A stretch of 64,000 bases of DNA from an uncultured Treponema sp. (GTDB lineage: Bacteria > Spirochaetota > Spirochaetia > Treponematales > Treponemataceae): NCBI GenBank assembly GCA_934667505.1, contig CAKULY010000004.1, positions 48,946-112,945 of the forward strand. The letters run 5' to 3'. The notes under the pieces are model-generated. The model was given only the letters and a program-made list of their open reading frames with translations, made no database searches and was not told where the DNA came from. Below are positions 17,154-25,692 of the stretch, one piece after another. The position numbers were made by a program, and so were the translations under genes. Numbering within the stretch: position 1 is the first letter of the stretch; every line of letters begins with the position of its first letter.

Positions 17154-18683
17154 TCAAAGCAATATAACTTTATATCCAAAAACAGATTCAAAAAGATCAC
17201 TTTTTTCTGAAAGAGCAATCCTTTCAAATGCAACATTTTTACTATTTTTTATGCGCATTACAAGAGATTCGTTCTTTAATTGAATCGAAAGGTCTCTAAG
17301 CGACTGCCCGTGGCTTCTATCCATGGCATCTGCGATGCGCACAATTGCTGTAAGTTTTAAAATGCGCATTCTGTCGCTGCGGGCAAGAATCTGAAAACTT
17401 TCCATATCCTGAGGCTGTCTTTTTCCCCTGTGGAAACGCGCTATTTGAGCAACAATCTCCCGCTCCGCATGCGTAAGACCAAATATTTCTGAATGATGAA
17501 TTATGTATTCACTGTGCAAATTGTGTTCATCTAGCCGTATAAAAATTCCTATATCGTGAAGAATCGCCGCAACTTCAAGCAGCAAGCGAGAGCGCTCATC
17601 CAAAGAAATTTCGTCCTTCAGTTTTTCGTAAATTTTAAGGCTGGTTTCTCGAACGTATTCCGCATGCTTTTCGTCGCCGTGATACTTTCTAAGAAGGTTC
17701 ATAGCGCTGGCAATAATCTGCTGATGGAATTCTTCTTTCAGCTCTTCATTAGGCACATTCGTCTTGTCTAAAATCAAGCCTTCGCGAATATTAGTTTCTG
17801 GCACTATAATTGTCTGCACTTGCGTAAGGTGAATAAACATCTTGTAAATAAGCAAACTTATCCGCAAGGTTTGGGCATCATTGTAAGAAATTTTGAACCT
17901 TGCGACACATTCGTCCACCGAATATTCCTGGATTTCGTCTGTAAACTTATCAAAATCTTCGCGTTCTATAGACCACAAAAAAGTAGAAATCGGGTGGCCT
18001 GCATATATCGCCGCAAGGGTTGCATCTGAACCAACAGCAATGAACTGCTTTACTTCTTCAATGTTAAGCTCGCTTTCGATTGAACCTTTTGTATTTAAAG
18101 TAAGTTCCTTTACATAGCGTTGAATGTCTTCAAAAGAGCCTATCTGCGCTCTTATTTTTGGTTCTAGGCGAACTGTTCCAAGCCTTAAACTGTGAGCTCC
18201 CGCCATTTTGCCTTTTTTCATCAGCATAAGTTCGGTTGAGCCTCCGCCGACTTCTAGAATTACAGTGTCCTCGGAGCGAAGCTTTGCATCCTCAGCCTTT
18301 AAACATTCAGTTACGGCTAGATACATAAGCCGGTTTTCTTCAATTCCGTCTACAACAGTAACCCTAAAACCTGTCGCAGAAAGAATTTTATCCATTGCCG
18401 GGTCTTTGTTTTTTGCCTCTCTAAAAGCGCTGCCTGCGATAACAGATGTTTGCGACGGAGTTATTCCCCAGCCAGAAAGCTGTTCTTTATAGCGTAAAAG
18501 TATATGAATACACTGAAGCTGTGTTTCGCGAGTTATGTAACCATGAGAAAAAACATCTCGCCCTAGAGAAACTGGCATTTCTGCCCTGTCTAAAATATTT
18601 CGTTTTCGTTCAGAAGTGTATTCGGCGACCAACAGGCGAACTCCCGTCGAGCCGATTTCAATAACTGCTTCAGGTGTTGCCAT
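17154..18683 (-). CDS. ppx: Exopolyphosphatase / pppGpp phosphohydrolase
   Basis: This enzyme removes terminal phosphates from polyphosphate and, in some members, converts pppGpp to ppGpp. Residues about 1-310 form the ASKHA ATPase-like core: EAVIEIGSTGVRLLVAEY, SAFREAKNKD, EENRLMYLAVTE and LEVGGGSTELMLMKKGK. Residues about 320-509 form the C-terminal HD-like domain with EVAAILHDIGIFI and RFHRGKRQP. The 509-residue length matches Ppx of the long type. It is upstream of ppk1 in the same operon, so polyphosphate synthesis and breakdown are expressed together here. Confidence 0.93.
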   Translation of the reverse strand: MATPEAVIEIGSTGVRLLVAEYTSERKRNILDRAEMPVSLGRDVFSHGYITRETQLQCIHILLRYKEQLSGWGITPSQTSVIAGSAFREAKNKDPAMDKILSATGFRVTVVDGIEENRLMYLAVTECLKAEDAKLRSEDTVILEVGGGSTELMLMKKGKMAGAHSLRLGTVRLEPKIRAQIGSFEDIQRYVKELTLNTKGSIESELNIEEVKQFIAVGSDATLAAIYAGHPISTFLWSIEREDFDKFTDEIQEYSVDECVARFKISYNDAQTLRISLLIYKMFIHLTQVQTIIVPETNIREGLILDKTNVPNEELKEEFHQQIIASAMNLLRKYHGDEKHAEYVRETSLKIYEKLKDEISLDERSRLLLEVAAILHDIGIFIRLDEHNLHSEYIIHHSEIFGLTHAEREIVAQIARFHRGKRQPQDMESFQILARSDRMRILKLTAIVRIADAMDRSHGQSLRDLSIQLKNESLVMRIKNSKNVAFERIALSEKSDLFESVFGYKVILL

Positions 18684-18707
18684 ATCGGTATTCTCCTATT
18701 CGTAAGA

Positions 18708-20138
18708 CTACAGTTTATCAATCAGCATAGAACACTTTCCGCTTGGAATCGGAAGAGTTTTCTTTTTTTGATCCAAAATATTAATCGTAAAATAGTACAA
18801 TTTTTCGCTTTCCATTTGAATTTCCCAGCCGCGCATACTCTTGTTGCTCAAAATTGTAATAAGGTTTCGCTTTAAGGAAAGGTTTTCTATTCCCATTATT
18901 TCAAGATTTGGAATTATCCAATCGACTGTTTTTCTTGGCAAGCTTATTGAAAGTCCAATTACATTTTCAATCATAAGAGCGATTGTAGAAAGCCCCGCGC
19001 TTGCCAAAAAGCGTTTCCGCGGAAAATCTTCTTCCCCTGTCCAAATCGCTTTTTGCGAACTGGAAGGCATATAGGCTTCGTAAAAGTCGCCTTTTTGATT
19101 TTCATCAGTCGGCATAAGCCCTTCTAGCACGTAGTAAAGGTGTCGGATAGAACATTCCCGCGCAAGCTCATACTTTTGATACTTCTCAAGCCCTTTTATA
19201 ACTACAAAATTGAATATTGGAAAGACACTCCCTCTGAATCCTTCGCCATTTTCAGAAAAGAACTGGCTGTCTTTTGAAAGCGTTGGAAAAGGATGCTCTG
19301 TTCCAAATGTTTCTGGATTTAAAAGGTGCGAAACGAGCTGTTCTGATTTATCTGCGCTTGGAATTTCTGCAAGCAAAGGCCAAAATCCAGCTATAGTTTT
19401 TTCAGGAAGCTTATTTCCGTCTTTATCAAGATCGTGGTAAAAACTAGTTTCAAAATCCCACATAAGATTATTAATTCTAGTTTTTAATGAAAAATAACTT
19501 CTTTTATACTGAAAACTCAAATCCTTATCATTAAGTATGTCGCCTAACGCAGACATATAAGCGCAGTTTATTGCCACCGCGGCATTAAAATCTATAGGAT
19601 AGGCTGCATTTTCGCGAGGAGAATTTTTCATTGTGCTGGCAGCTGCAGGAGCGGCGTAAAGACCATTTTCCTGCTTAAACGAAGAATCAATCCAATCCAT
19701 GTATTTTTGAAGGATTGGCATAACTTCTTTTATACGCTTTTTATTTGCCGACTTATGATACAAATTAAACTCTGCCCAAGCGAAAAGCGGAAGACCTACT
19801 CCCTGTTCATTGGAAGAGTCTGTAATGGGAGAATCGTTTTTCGCATCGTATTTCCAACGAATCGCTCCATTTTCTTCCTGCATTTTATAAAAGTAATCGA
19901 TATTAGCGCTTGCATCAAAATTTCTGTTTGAATAAACCAAAAAAAATGATGAAAGAATCGATTCAAACTGGTCTACTATAAATTTTTCATCAACTGGATA
20001 AATAAAAAGTCCATCAGTAGTTTTTTCACCTGTCTTTGGATTAATCCAGTAATCAGAAAGCATAGTCCAGGTTTTGTTATAAATATCTACAAAATCCTGA
20101 TCGTAAAAATGGATTTTGGGGAAATCGTGCTTATTCAC
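18708..20138 (-). CDS. Six-hairpin glycosidase-like protein (MGH1/trehalase-like)
   Basis: The 476-residue cytoplasmic protein has the alternating helical pattern of an (alpha/alpha)6 barrel and resembles the MGH1/GH63/trehalase-like group. Supporting stretches are ANIDYFYKMQEENGAIRWKY, NEQGVGLPLFAWAEFNLYH, YAAPAAASTMKNSPRENA, IAGFWPLLAEIPSADK and GEGFRGSVFPIFNFVVIKG. No signal peptide is present, so the substrate would be intracellular. I cannot name it. It starts with GTG, chosen because AGGAG lies 8 nt upstream. It is first in a six-gene minus-strand run with ppx and ppk1, which may link storage-sugar and polyphosphate use. Confidence 0.72.
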   Translation of the reverse strand: MNKHDFPKIHFYDQDFVDIYNKTWTMLSDYWINPKTGEKTTDGLFIYPVDEKFIVDQFESILSSFFLVYSNRNFDASANIDYFYKMQEENGAIRWKYDAKNDSPITDSSNEQGVGLPLFAWAEFNLYHKSANKKRIKEVMPILQKYMDWIDSSFKQENGLYAAPAAASTMKNSPRENAAYPIDFNAAVAINCAYMSALGDILNDKDLSFQYKRSYFSLKTRINNLMWDFETSFYHDLDKDGNKLPEKTIAGFWPLLAEIPSADKSEQLVSHLLNPETFGTEHPFPTLSKDSQFFSENGEGFRGSVFPIFNFVVIKGLEKYQKYELARECSIRHLYYVLEGLMPTDENQKGDFYEAYMPSSSQKAIWTGEEDFPRKRFLASAGLSTIALMIENVIGLSISLPRKTVDWIIPNLEIMGIENLSLKRNLITILSNKSMRGWEIQMESEKLYYFTINILDQKKKTLPIPSGKCSMLIDKL

Positions 20139-20277
20139 AAGAACTCCTGAAATTCCTAGTCTTTAAATGCAAAAATCATAAAACTTTATGTTAAAGCTAT
20201 TTTTTGTAGTTTTAAGCAAGCCACAAATCAAAGACGTACAGTTTTAGACTAGTATATCATATTTTTTTCAAAAAAGG

Positions 20278-20309
20278 TATAATTTTTGCATATTTTAGGA
20301 GTTTTTTAT
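20278..20309 (+). promoter_or_regulatory. -10 element and ribosome-binding site of the GatB/E-asparaginase fusion
   Basis: TATAAT (20278-20283) with no convincing -35, then a short leader with AGGAG (20297-20301) eight bases before ATG 20310. This decides against an in-frame TTG at 20286. The spacer 20139-20309 also carries the divergent promoter for the minus-strand operon, which I cannot place. Confidence 0.6.
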
Positions 20310-22661
20310 ATGTATCAATCGCACATATATATAGAAGCCAGAATTCAACTAGATGCCGTAGATTCTGTTTTCAGCACAGATGAAAAAACAGGTAAAATCT
20401 ATATAAATGAAGAAGTTCTTAAAAAAGTCTTTACGCTTTCGCAGGCGCTTTCTTGCAGAATTCCTTCTATTTCTGATATTGAACATATAAAAGGAAACCT
20501 TCCAAAAACTGACGAATGTAAAAAGATTAAAGGATATTCTGTAAAAGCTGCGGAAGGCGGCACAATAAAACTGCTCTTCCATAGCCGTTCTAAAAACATC
20601 AAAATTGACGAAGTTCGTGTTGAAGAAGATTCTGGACGCTTGACGCACATAAACGGAACTACGCGAATGGATTTTAGCTGCGCAGGAAATCCAAGCATCC
20701 GCATAAAGACAGAAAATTCATTTGAATTAGGCGAAGAAGTTTTTTTATTTTTAGATGAGCTTAGAAGACTTGTGCAATACTTGCATCTTGATGATAATTC
20801 TTGCAAGGACGGAGCGATTCGCTGCAACGCATACGTTTCGCTTTCAAAATATCCAAATGCCCCGGACTATTACGTAAAACTTAGAAACCTAAACTCCTTT
20901 AACTTTGCAAGAAAGGCCGTAAACCATGAGCTTACGCGTCAGGAAAACATGATTATTAACGGCGAGCAAGTTCAAAGCGAAAGCAGAATTTGGAACGAGG
21001 CAAAATCGTGTACAGAATTTTTTCAGACTAGGCAAGCATTTTCAAAAAGATTTGAACATTTAACGCCGCCAAAAACAATTAATTTTGAAAAGTGGCAAAA
21101 AGAAGCCTTAGATATTTTAAAAATAGAACTCCCCGAAGCAAGGCGGCAAAGATTTAAAAAACAGTACGAAGTTTCGCGCCTGAGAGCCGAATTTTTATGC
21201 GACAGCAAAGACAGAGCTGATTTTTTTGAAGAAACTGTTTCTTTGGGAGCGAGTCCGCAAAACGCAAGCCATTGGATTGCCAGCGAACTTACACGGCTTT
21301 TAAATAAAACAAAGCTTTCTATTTCTGATTCAAAAATTACTGCAAAAAATTTTGCTTGGATAATAAGAAAACTTGATGCAAATGAAATCCACAGCGCAAG
21401 CGCAAAAAAACTGCTAAGAGCAACCTTTGAAACAGGCCACAATCCAGAAAAGCTTATAAAAAGCTTGAATCTAAACGAAGTGTCTAACGAAAAAGATTTG
21501 CTGCCGTTCGTAAAAAAAGTTATAAACGAAAATCAAAGCCTTTGCAAAACTCTAAAAAGCGGGGAAATGGCGCCCTTAGAATTTCTTACAGGTCTTGTAA
21601 TGAAAGAAACAAAAGGGAAGGCAGTTCCTCAAGTTGTAAAAAACCTTATAAAAAAGGAACTAAACATAAGCGTTATTTACATGATTACAACAGGCGGCGC
21701 AATTTCGGCAGTCCGCCACGAAGACGGTTCTATAACGAGCGGAAATTCAAGCGTGCTAAAATCACTTATAGAAAAACTTGATTCAGATGTTCCTGTTCAA
21801 ACAGTTTCCGCAGGGCAATACTTAAGCGAAGAACTAGAACCTTCTGACTGGGCGCGACTAATTTCAGAAATAACCGTCAGACTCAACGCAGGAATTGCAA
21901 ACGGAATTGTTGTAACGCACGGAACGTACACGCTTTCATACACGGCAGCTCTTCTGTACTGGCTTTTTAGCGACTGCGAAGTTCCAATCGTACTAACAGC
22001 ATCTTCTACTCTTCCTTACGAATCAGAAGAAGCTGAAGAAAACTTAAAACTTGCGCTCAAAACTGCTTCAAAAGAAAAAAAAGGTGTTTTTGTAGTCTTT
22101 GGCGGAAAAATTCTTTCCCCTTTAAACTTGCACTTGCAAAGGCCGGGAAGTTTTTGCAACTGGAATCTAAGCAAGCAATACTTTGTTGACAACGGTCCTA
22201 TAGCGGCGCAGATAAATTCATGCGGAGAACTGGACAAGGACGTTCTTTCAAAAATTCTTGTTGAGGCAAGCGGAAAAATGTTTACTTGCAAGCTTTACCC
22301 AGGATTTCGCAGCGACATTTACAATGGAATAATAAAATATTCAAAAGTGAAGTCGATTTTTTTGGAAATGTACGGGATTGGCAGCGGCAATATGAGCGAC
22401 AGCGATTTTTCGCTGAAACCAATGCTTCTGGCGGGCAGAAAAAACGGCATCCGCTTCTACTGCACAAGCCAGCAGATGATAAATCTAGATTTTTCGCAAT
22501 ACATTACCGCCCATGGAGTTTGGCGAGAGGGTGCCGTTCCTATGGGCTATCTTTCCACAGAATCAGCGATTGCCCTTTACTTTGCCTGCTCCATTGTAAG
22601 CGACAGCCAAACAGAATTTGAAGAATTAATGGAAACCTACGCAACGCTATATTCGCTCTAA
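20310..22661 (+). CDS. GatB/GatE-like protein fused to asparaginase-like (GatD-type) domain, active sites lost
   Basis: The protein has 783 residues. Residues about 1-250 follow GatB/GatE: EVRVEEDSGRLTH (101-113), GAIRCNAYVSLS (168-179), VKLRNLNSFNFARKAVNHEL (189-208) and ESRIWNE (224-230). The Zn-Cys motif and the RKNYFYPDLPKGYQ stretch of active GatB are gone. Residues about 295-450 match the GatB tail/YqeY domain. Residues about 453-783 are a type I asparaginase as in archaeal GatD, but TGGT reads TGGA (Ala464 for the nucleophile Thr) and THGTD reads THGTY (Tyr540 for Asp). GatD and GatE are separate subunits of the archaeal Glu-tRNA(Gln) amidotransferase; here they are joined in E-D order and apparently inactive. 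A tRNA-binding or regulatory role is an inference. It overlaps the convergent GNAT gene by 4 bp. Confidence 0.82.
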   Translation: MYQSHIYIEARIQLDAVDSVFSTDEKTGKIYINEEVLKKVFTLSQALSCRIPSISDIEHIKGNLPKTDECKKIKGYSVKAAEGGTIKLLFHSRSKNIKIDEVRVEEDSGRLTHINGTTRMDFSCAGNPSIRIKTENSFELGEEVFLFLDELRRLVQYLHLDDNSCKDGAIRCNAYVSLSKYPNAPDYYVKLRNLNSFNFARKAVNHELTRQENMIINGEQVQSESRIWNEAKSCTEFFQTRQAFSKRFEHLTPPKTINFEKWQKEALDILKIELPEARRQRFKKQYEVSRLRAEFLCDSKDRADFFEETVSLGASPQNASHWIASELTRLLNKTKLSISDSKITAKNFAWIIRKLDANEIHSASAKKLLRATFETGHNPEKLIKSLNLNEVSNEKDLLPFVKKVINENQSLCKTLKSGEMAPLEFLTGLVMKETKGKAVPQVVKNLIKKELNISVIYMITTGGAISAVRHEDGSITSGNSSVLKSLIEKLDSDVPVQTVSAGQYLSEELEPSDWARLISEITVRLNAGIANGIVVTHGTYTLSYTAALLYWLFSDCEVPIVLTASSTLPYESEEAEENLKLALKTASKEKKGVFVVFGGKILSPLNLHLQRPGSFCNWNLSKQYFVDNGPIAAQINSCGELDKDVLSKILVEASGKMFTCKLYPGFRSDIYNGIIKYSKVKSIFLEMYGIGSGNMSDSDFSLKPMLLAGRKNGIRFYCTSQQMINLDFSQYITAHGVWREGAVPMGYLSTESAIALYFACSIVSDSQTEFEELMETYATLYSL

Positions 22662-23566
22662 AAGAAATAAGCTATTGCCCAGGAAGCGACTTTACTAAAT
22701 CCTAAAGATGAATAAAGATTTTGCGCTGGGAAATTTTCCTTTTTTACAAAAAGCACAGGCGTTTTCGAAAATTTTAAAAGTTTCGCTAAAAGAACAGAAA
22801 GCAAGTAACTAGAATAGCCTCTGTTTCTGCAAGATTTTTCTGTAAAGACCCCGCCCAGCTGAACGTGCGAATAGCCAATAGCGTTCGTTCCTGCTTTTGA
22901 AACAATTTTATCGTCAACTTTTAAAATAAGTATATATTGATTTTTTGAAGCTTTAGAAAACTTTAGATTGCACAAAACCTCATTGAAATCTAAATCTGCT
23001 TTTTTAATAAGGACTTCTTCTTTTTCGTAAAGCTTTTGTAATTCAAGCGCAGAATGCCAGTCTTTTTCAGAAAGACTGGTCGAACATCGAAGAACTTTAT
23101 AAGCGCTCCGCTCTATTTTCGCAATTTTTTTATGAAAGACAGATAAAAAGTTTTTCTTTTTAAGAACCATTAAATCGTATCGATTTAGCTGAACGAGCTT
23201 TTCTTTATGATTTTCAAAAATATTTACAAAAGCTAAGACTCCGTTTTCTTCACCGCTTATGCACTTTGGAAATTCAAATTTTTCCTGAAAAAAAAATTCT
23301 TCAAATGAAGAACAAAAATCCTTTTGCAAAGCGCTTTCTGCCTGCGAGTTTATAAAAGGCAGTATAAAAAGAAGCGTCAAATCAAGAGAAAAAAGTCCGT
23401 AAAGATTTTTTGCGCTGACTTCCTGCACATAAACTGCAAAAATATTTTTTTTATGCTTTTTTACAAGCGAAGAAAGTCCCACCCCTAGCTTTTCATGCTC
23501 TAGCAAAAAAGCTAGCAAGTCTGTTTTATTTTTTGCGGAAAGTTCTTCTAAAGGTATAAAAATCAT
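22658..23566 (-). CDS. GNAT-family N-acetyltransferase
   Basis: The 302-residue protein carries a GNAT domain in its C-terminal 120 residues: VQLGGVFTEKSCRNRGYSSYLL is the acetyl-CoA-binding motif A and ENFPAQNLYSSLGFSKVASW is motif B. The N-terminal 180 residues are lysine- and phenylalanine-rich and are not recognised; they might be a degenerate second GNAT lobe. The substrate is unknown. It starts 2 bp after the UPF0210 stop, so both belong to one transcript, and it ends overlapping the convergent fusion gene. Confidence 0.8.
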   Translation of the reverse strand: MIFIPLEELSAKNKTDLLAFLLEHEKLGVGLSSLVKKHKKNIFAVYVQEVSAKNLYGLFSLDLTLLFILPFINSQAESALQKDFCSSFEEFFFQEKFEFPKCISGEENGVLAFVNIFENHKEKLVQLNRYDLMVLKKKNFLSVFHKKIAKIERSAYKVLRCSTSLSEKDWHSALELQKLYEKEEVLIKKADLDFNEVLCNLKFSKASKNQYILILKVDDKIVSKAGTNAIGYSHVQLGGVFTEKSCRNRGYSSYLLSVLLAKLLKFSKTPVLFVKKENFPAQNLYSSLGFSKVASWAIAYFF

Positions 23567-23568
23567 GC

Positions 23569-24930
23569 CTAGTTTCTAAAGCTGTGAATTGGAGCAGGAA
23601 TTCTTCCCCCACGATTTATAAAATCGGCGCAACCGAATTTGCTTACAGGCATTATTGGGCAGCCACCTAAAAGCCCGCCAAATTCCACCCATTCTCCAGC
23701 TTTTTTCCCTGGCACAGGGATTAATCTTACTGCTGTAGTCTTATTATTTACCATTCCAATTGCAAATTCATCTGCCATGATTCCAGAAACAGTTGTAGCA
23801 GGCGTGTCGCCAGGAATTGCAATCATATCCAGCCCAACAGAGCAAACGGTTGTCATGGCTTCAAGTTTTTCAAGGCAAATTGAGCCTTGCTTTACAGCGT
23901 TTATCATTCCTTCATCTTCTGAAACAGGAATGAATGCGCCGCTCAAACCACCCACATTTGTAGATGCCATGACTCCGCCTTTTTTTACCATATCTGTAAG
24001 CATTGCAAGAGCAGCGGTTGTGCCTGGAGCGCCGGCACCTTCAAGCCCACATTCTTCAAGGATTCGGGCAACGGAATCGCCCACAGCAGGAGTTGGAGCT
24101 AAAGAAAGGTCTAATATTCCAAAATTCGTGTTCAAACGCCTAGCGGCTTCAGTTCCTACAAGCTGCCCCATTCTCGTAATTTTAAATGCCATTTTTTTAA
24201 TGCCATCGGCAAGCTCGTTTATAGGTCGTCCTTTGTATTCCTTTGCAGCAGAAAGAATTACGCCAGGTCCTGAAACTCCAACATTGATTACGCTGTCGCC
24301 TTCTCCAGGTCCATGAAAAGCTCCTGCCATAAAAGGATTATCTTCTGGAGCATTGCAAAAAACCACAAGTTTTGCGCAGCCGTTTACTTCGCAGTTTGAA
24401 GAACGTTGCGCAGTTTTGCAGATTGTTTCGCCCATAAGCTTTACTGCATCCATGTTTATTCCATTTTTAGTGGTTCCTACGTTCACAGAAGAACAAACAA
24501 AACTAGTTTCCGCAAGAGCTTCCGGAATAGAATCTATTAAAATTTTATCTGCAGGAGTTATACCTTTTTGAACAAGCGCGCTAAAGCCGCCAATAAAGTT
24601 TATTCCTAGCTCTTGCGCGCATCTGTCAAGAGTCTTGCAGTAATCAACATAGGAAGTTGCATTGCTAGAGCCTGCGACTAGAGCGATTGGAGTTACAGAA
24701 ATTCTTTTATTAATTATAGGAACGCCAAATTCTTTTTCAATGTCCTGGCCGACTTTTACAAGATTTCCAGCTTTTTTCATGATTTTATCATAAATTTTTG
24801 CGCAAGAGCGTTTAGAATCTTCTGCCACGCAGTCTAACAAAGAAATCCCCATTGTAACGCAACGTATATCAAGCTTTTGACGCATAAACATGCTTACAGT
24901 TTCTTGAATTTCAACAGGTGAAAAAATCAT
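23569..24930 (-). CDS. UPF0210 (DUF711, PFL-like) family protein
   Basis: The 453-residue cytoplasmic protein belongs to the widespread UPF0210 family, whose fold resembles pyruvate-formate-lyase but whose function is unproven. Family stretches are [59 protein letters not shown] and [22 protein letters not shown]. In other bacteria it often pairs with a small ACT-domain protein (UPF0237); none is adjacent here. The start was set at ATG 24930, which has GGAGA 5 nt upstream, not at the in-frame TTG 12 bp earlier. GNAT follows after 2 bp. Confidence 0.92.
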   Translation of the reverse strand: MIFSPVEIQETVSMFMRQKLDIRCVTMGISLLDCVAEDSKRSCAKIYDKIMKKAGNLVKVGQDIEKEFGVPIINKRISVTPIALVAGSSNATSYVDYCKTLDRCAQELGINFIGGFSALVQKGITPADKILIDSIPEALAETSFVCSSVNVGTTKNGINMDAVKLMGETICKTAQRSSNCEVNGCAKLVVFCNAPEDNPFMAGAFHGPGEGDSVINVGVSGPGVILSAAKEYKGRPINELADGIKKMAFKITRMGQLVGTEAARRLNTNFGILDLSLAPTPAVGDSVARILEECGLEGAGAPGTTAALAMLTDMVKKGGVMASTNVGGLSGAFIPVSEDEGMINAVKQGSICLEKLEAMTTVCSVGLDMIAIPGDTPATTVSGIMADEFAIGMVNNKTTAVRLIPVPGKKAGEWVEFGGLLGGCPIMPVSKFGCADFINRGGRIPAPIHSFRN

Positions 24931-25011
24931 AAAAATCTCCAAAAAATTTATATTTTGATTGAAAGCCGAAAGGTGAATTCTGACCTAGTAAAATATAGCT
25001 TAAATAATACT

Positions 25012-25686
25012 TTATGGGAACAATATATTTAGCCTATTAAAAAACATTTTGCTTTGGGCATATATTTCTTCAAGGGCGTTTTCATCAGTGGGAAGCGCGA
25101 ACAGGCTGCCAACTCCGCACTCAGGGTTTTGTCTTAGTATTTCTTTTTTGTGCATTATGTACAAGTCTATCTGACCTAAAAGGAATTTAGCATACCATTT
25201 GCTTATAAAGTCAACGTCAATTGGAGAAAGCGAAGTTTTTAAAACCTTGCAGGAAGACAAAATTAAACGGCTGACATCATATTCTGTTCTTAAAAGCTCA
25301 GCATCTACAGTTTTTGCAGCTATGGGATTAAAATACTGTTCCGTATGCACAAAAGTATAAATCTGCAAAACCGGCTCAGATTCATAAACTTGAATGTAAG
25401 ACTTTATAAATCGCTCAAAAAGTTTATAAACTTCTGTTTTACCAAGGTTTGCTTCTTCAAAAAGGTTGTCTGGAACAAATTTCACGTTTGCCAAATAGTC
25501 GCAGCAGTATTCCAATGTCGCCAAGTACATTTCCTCTCGCCCTTCAAAATGGTTGTACAAAGAAGCCTTTTTTATTTCCAAGCACTGCGCAATATCTTGA
25601 AGAGAAGTAGCTCCGGCACTCTTATCAAATGCGCAAAACAGAAAAGCATTTATTATTTTTTCGCGAGTAATTCTTTTTTTATGCAT
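25012..25686 (-). CDS. TetR/AcrR-family transcriptional regulator
   Basis: The 224-residue protein has an N-terminal TetR helix-turn-helix: REKIINAFLFCAFDKSAGAT followed by SLQDIAQCLEIKKASLYNHF and EGREEMYLATLEY. The C-terminal 160 residues form a helical ligand-binding and dimerisation domain with no recognisable effector signature. It begins 6 bp after the stop of the TPR-GGDEF gene with no clear Shine-Dalgarno sequence, so translation is probably coupled. It is therefore expressed with a diguanylate cyclase; its targets are unknown. Confidence 0.9.
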   Translation of the reverse strand: MHKKRITREKIINAFLFCAFDKSAGATSLQDIAQCLEIKKASLYNHFEGREEMYLATLEYCCDYLANVKFVPDNLFEEANLGKTEVYKLFERFIKSYIQVYESEPVLQIYTFVHTEQYFNPIAAKTVDAELLRTEYDVSRLILSSCKVLKTSLSPIDVDFISKWYAKFLLGQIDLYIMHKKEILRQNPECGVGSLFALPTDENALEEIYAQSKMFFNRLNILFP

Positions 25687-25692
25687 TCAAGT

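Noticed and set aside
20349..20827. Long minus-strand open frames inside the GatB/E-like half
   Set aside because: Shadows of the A-rich plus-strand gene; no motifs and no start signals.
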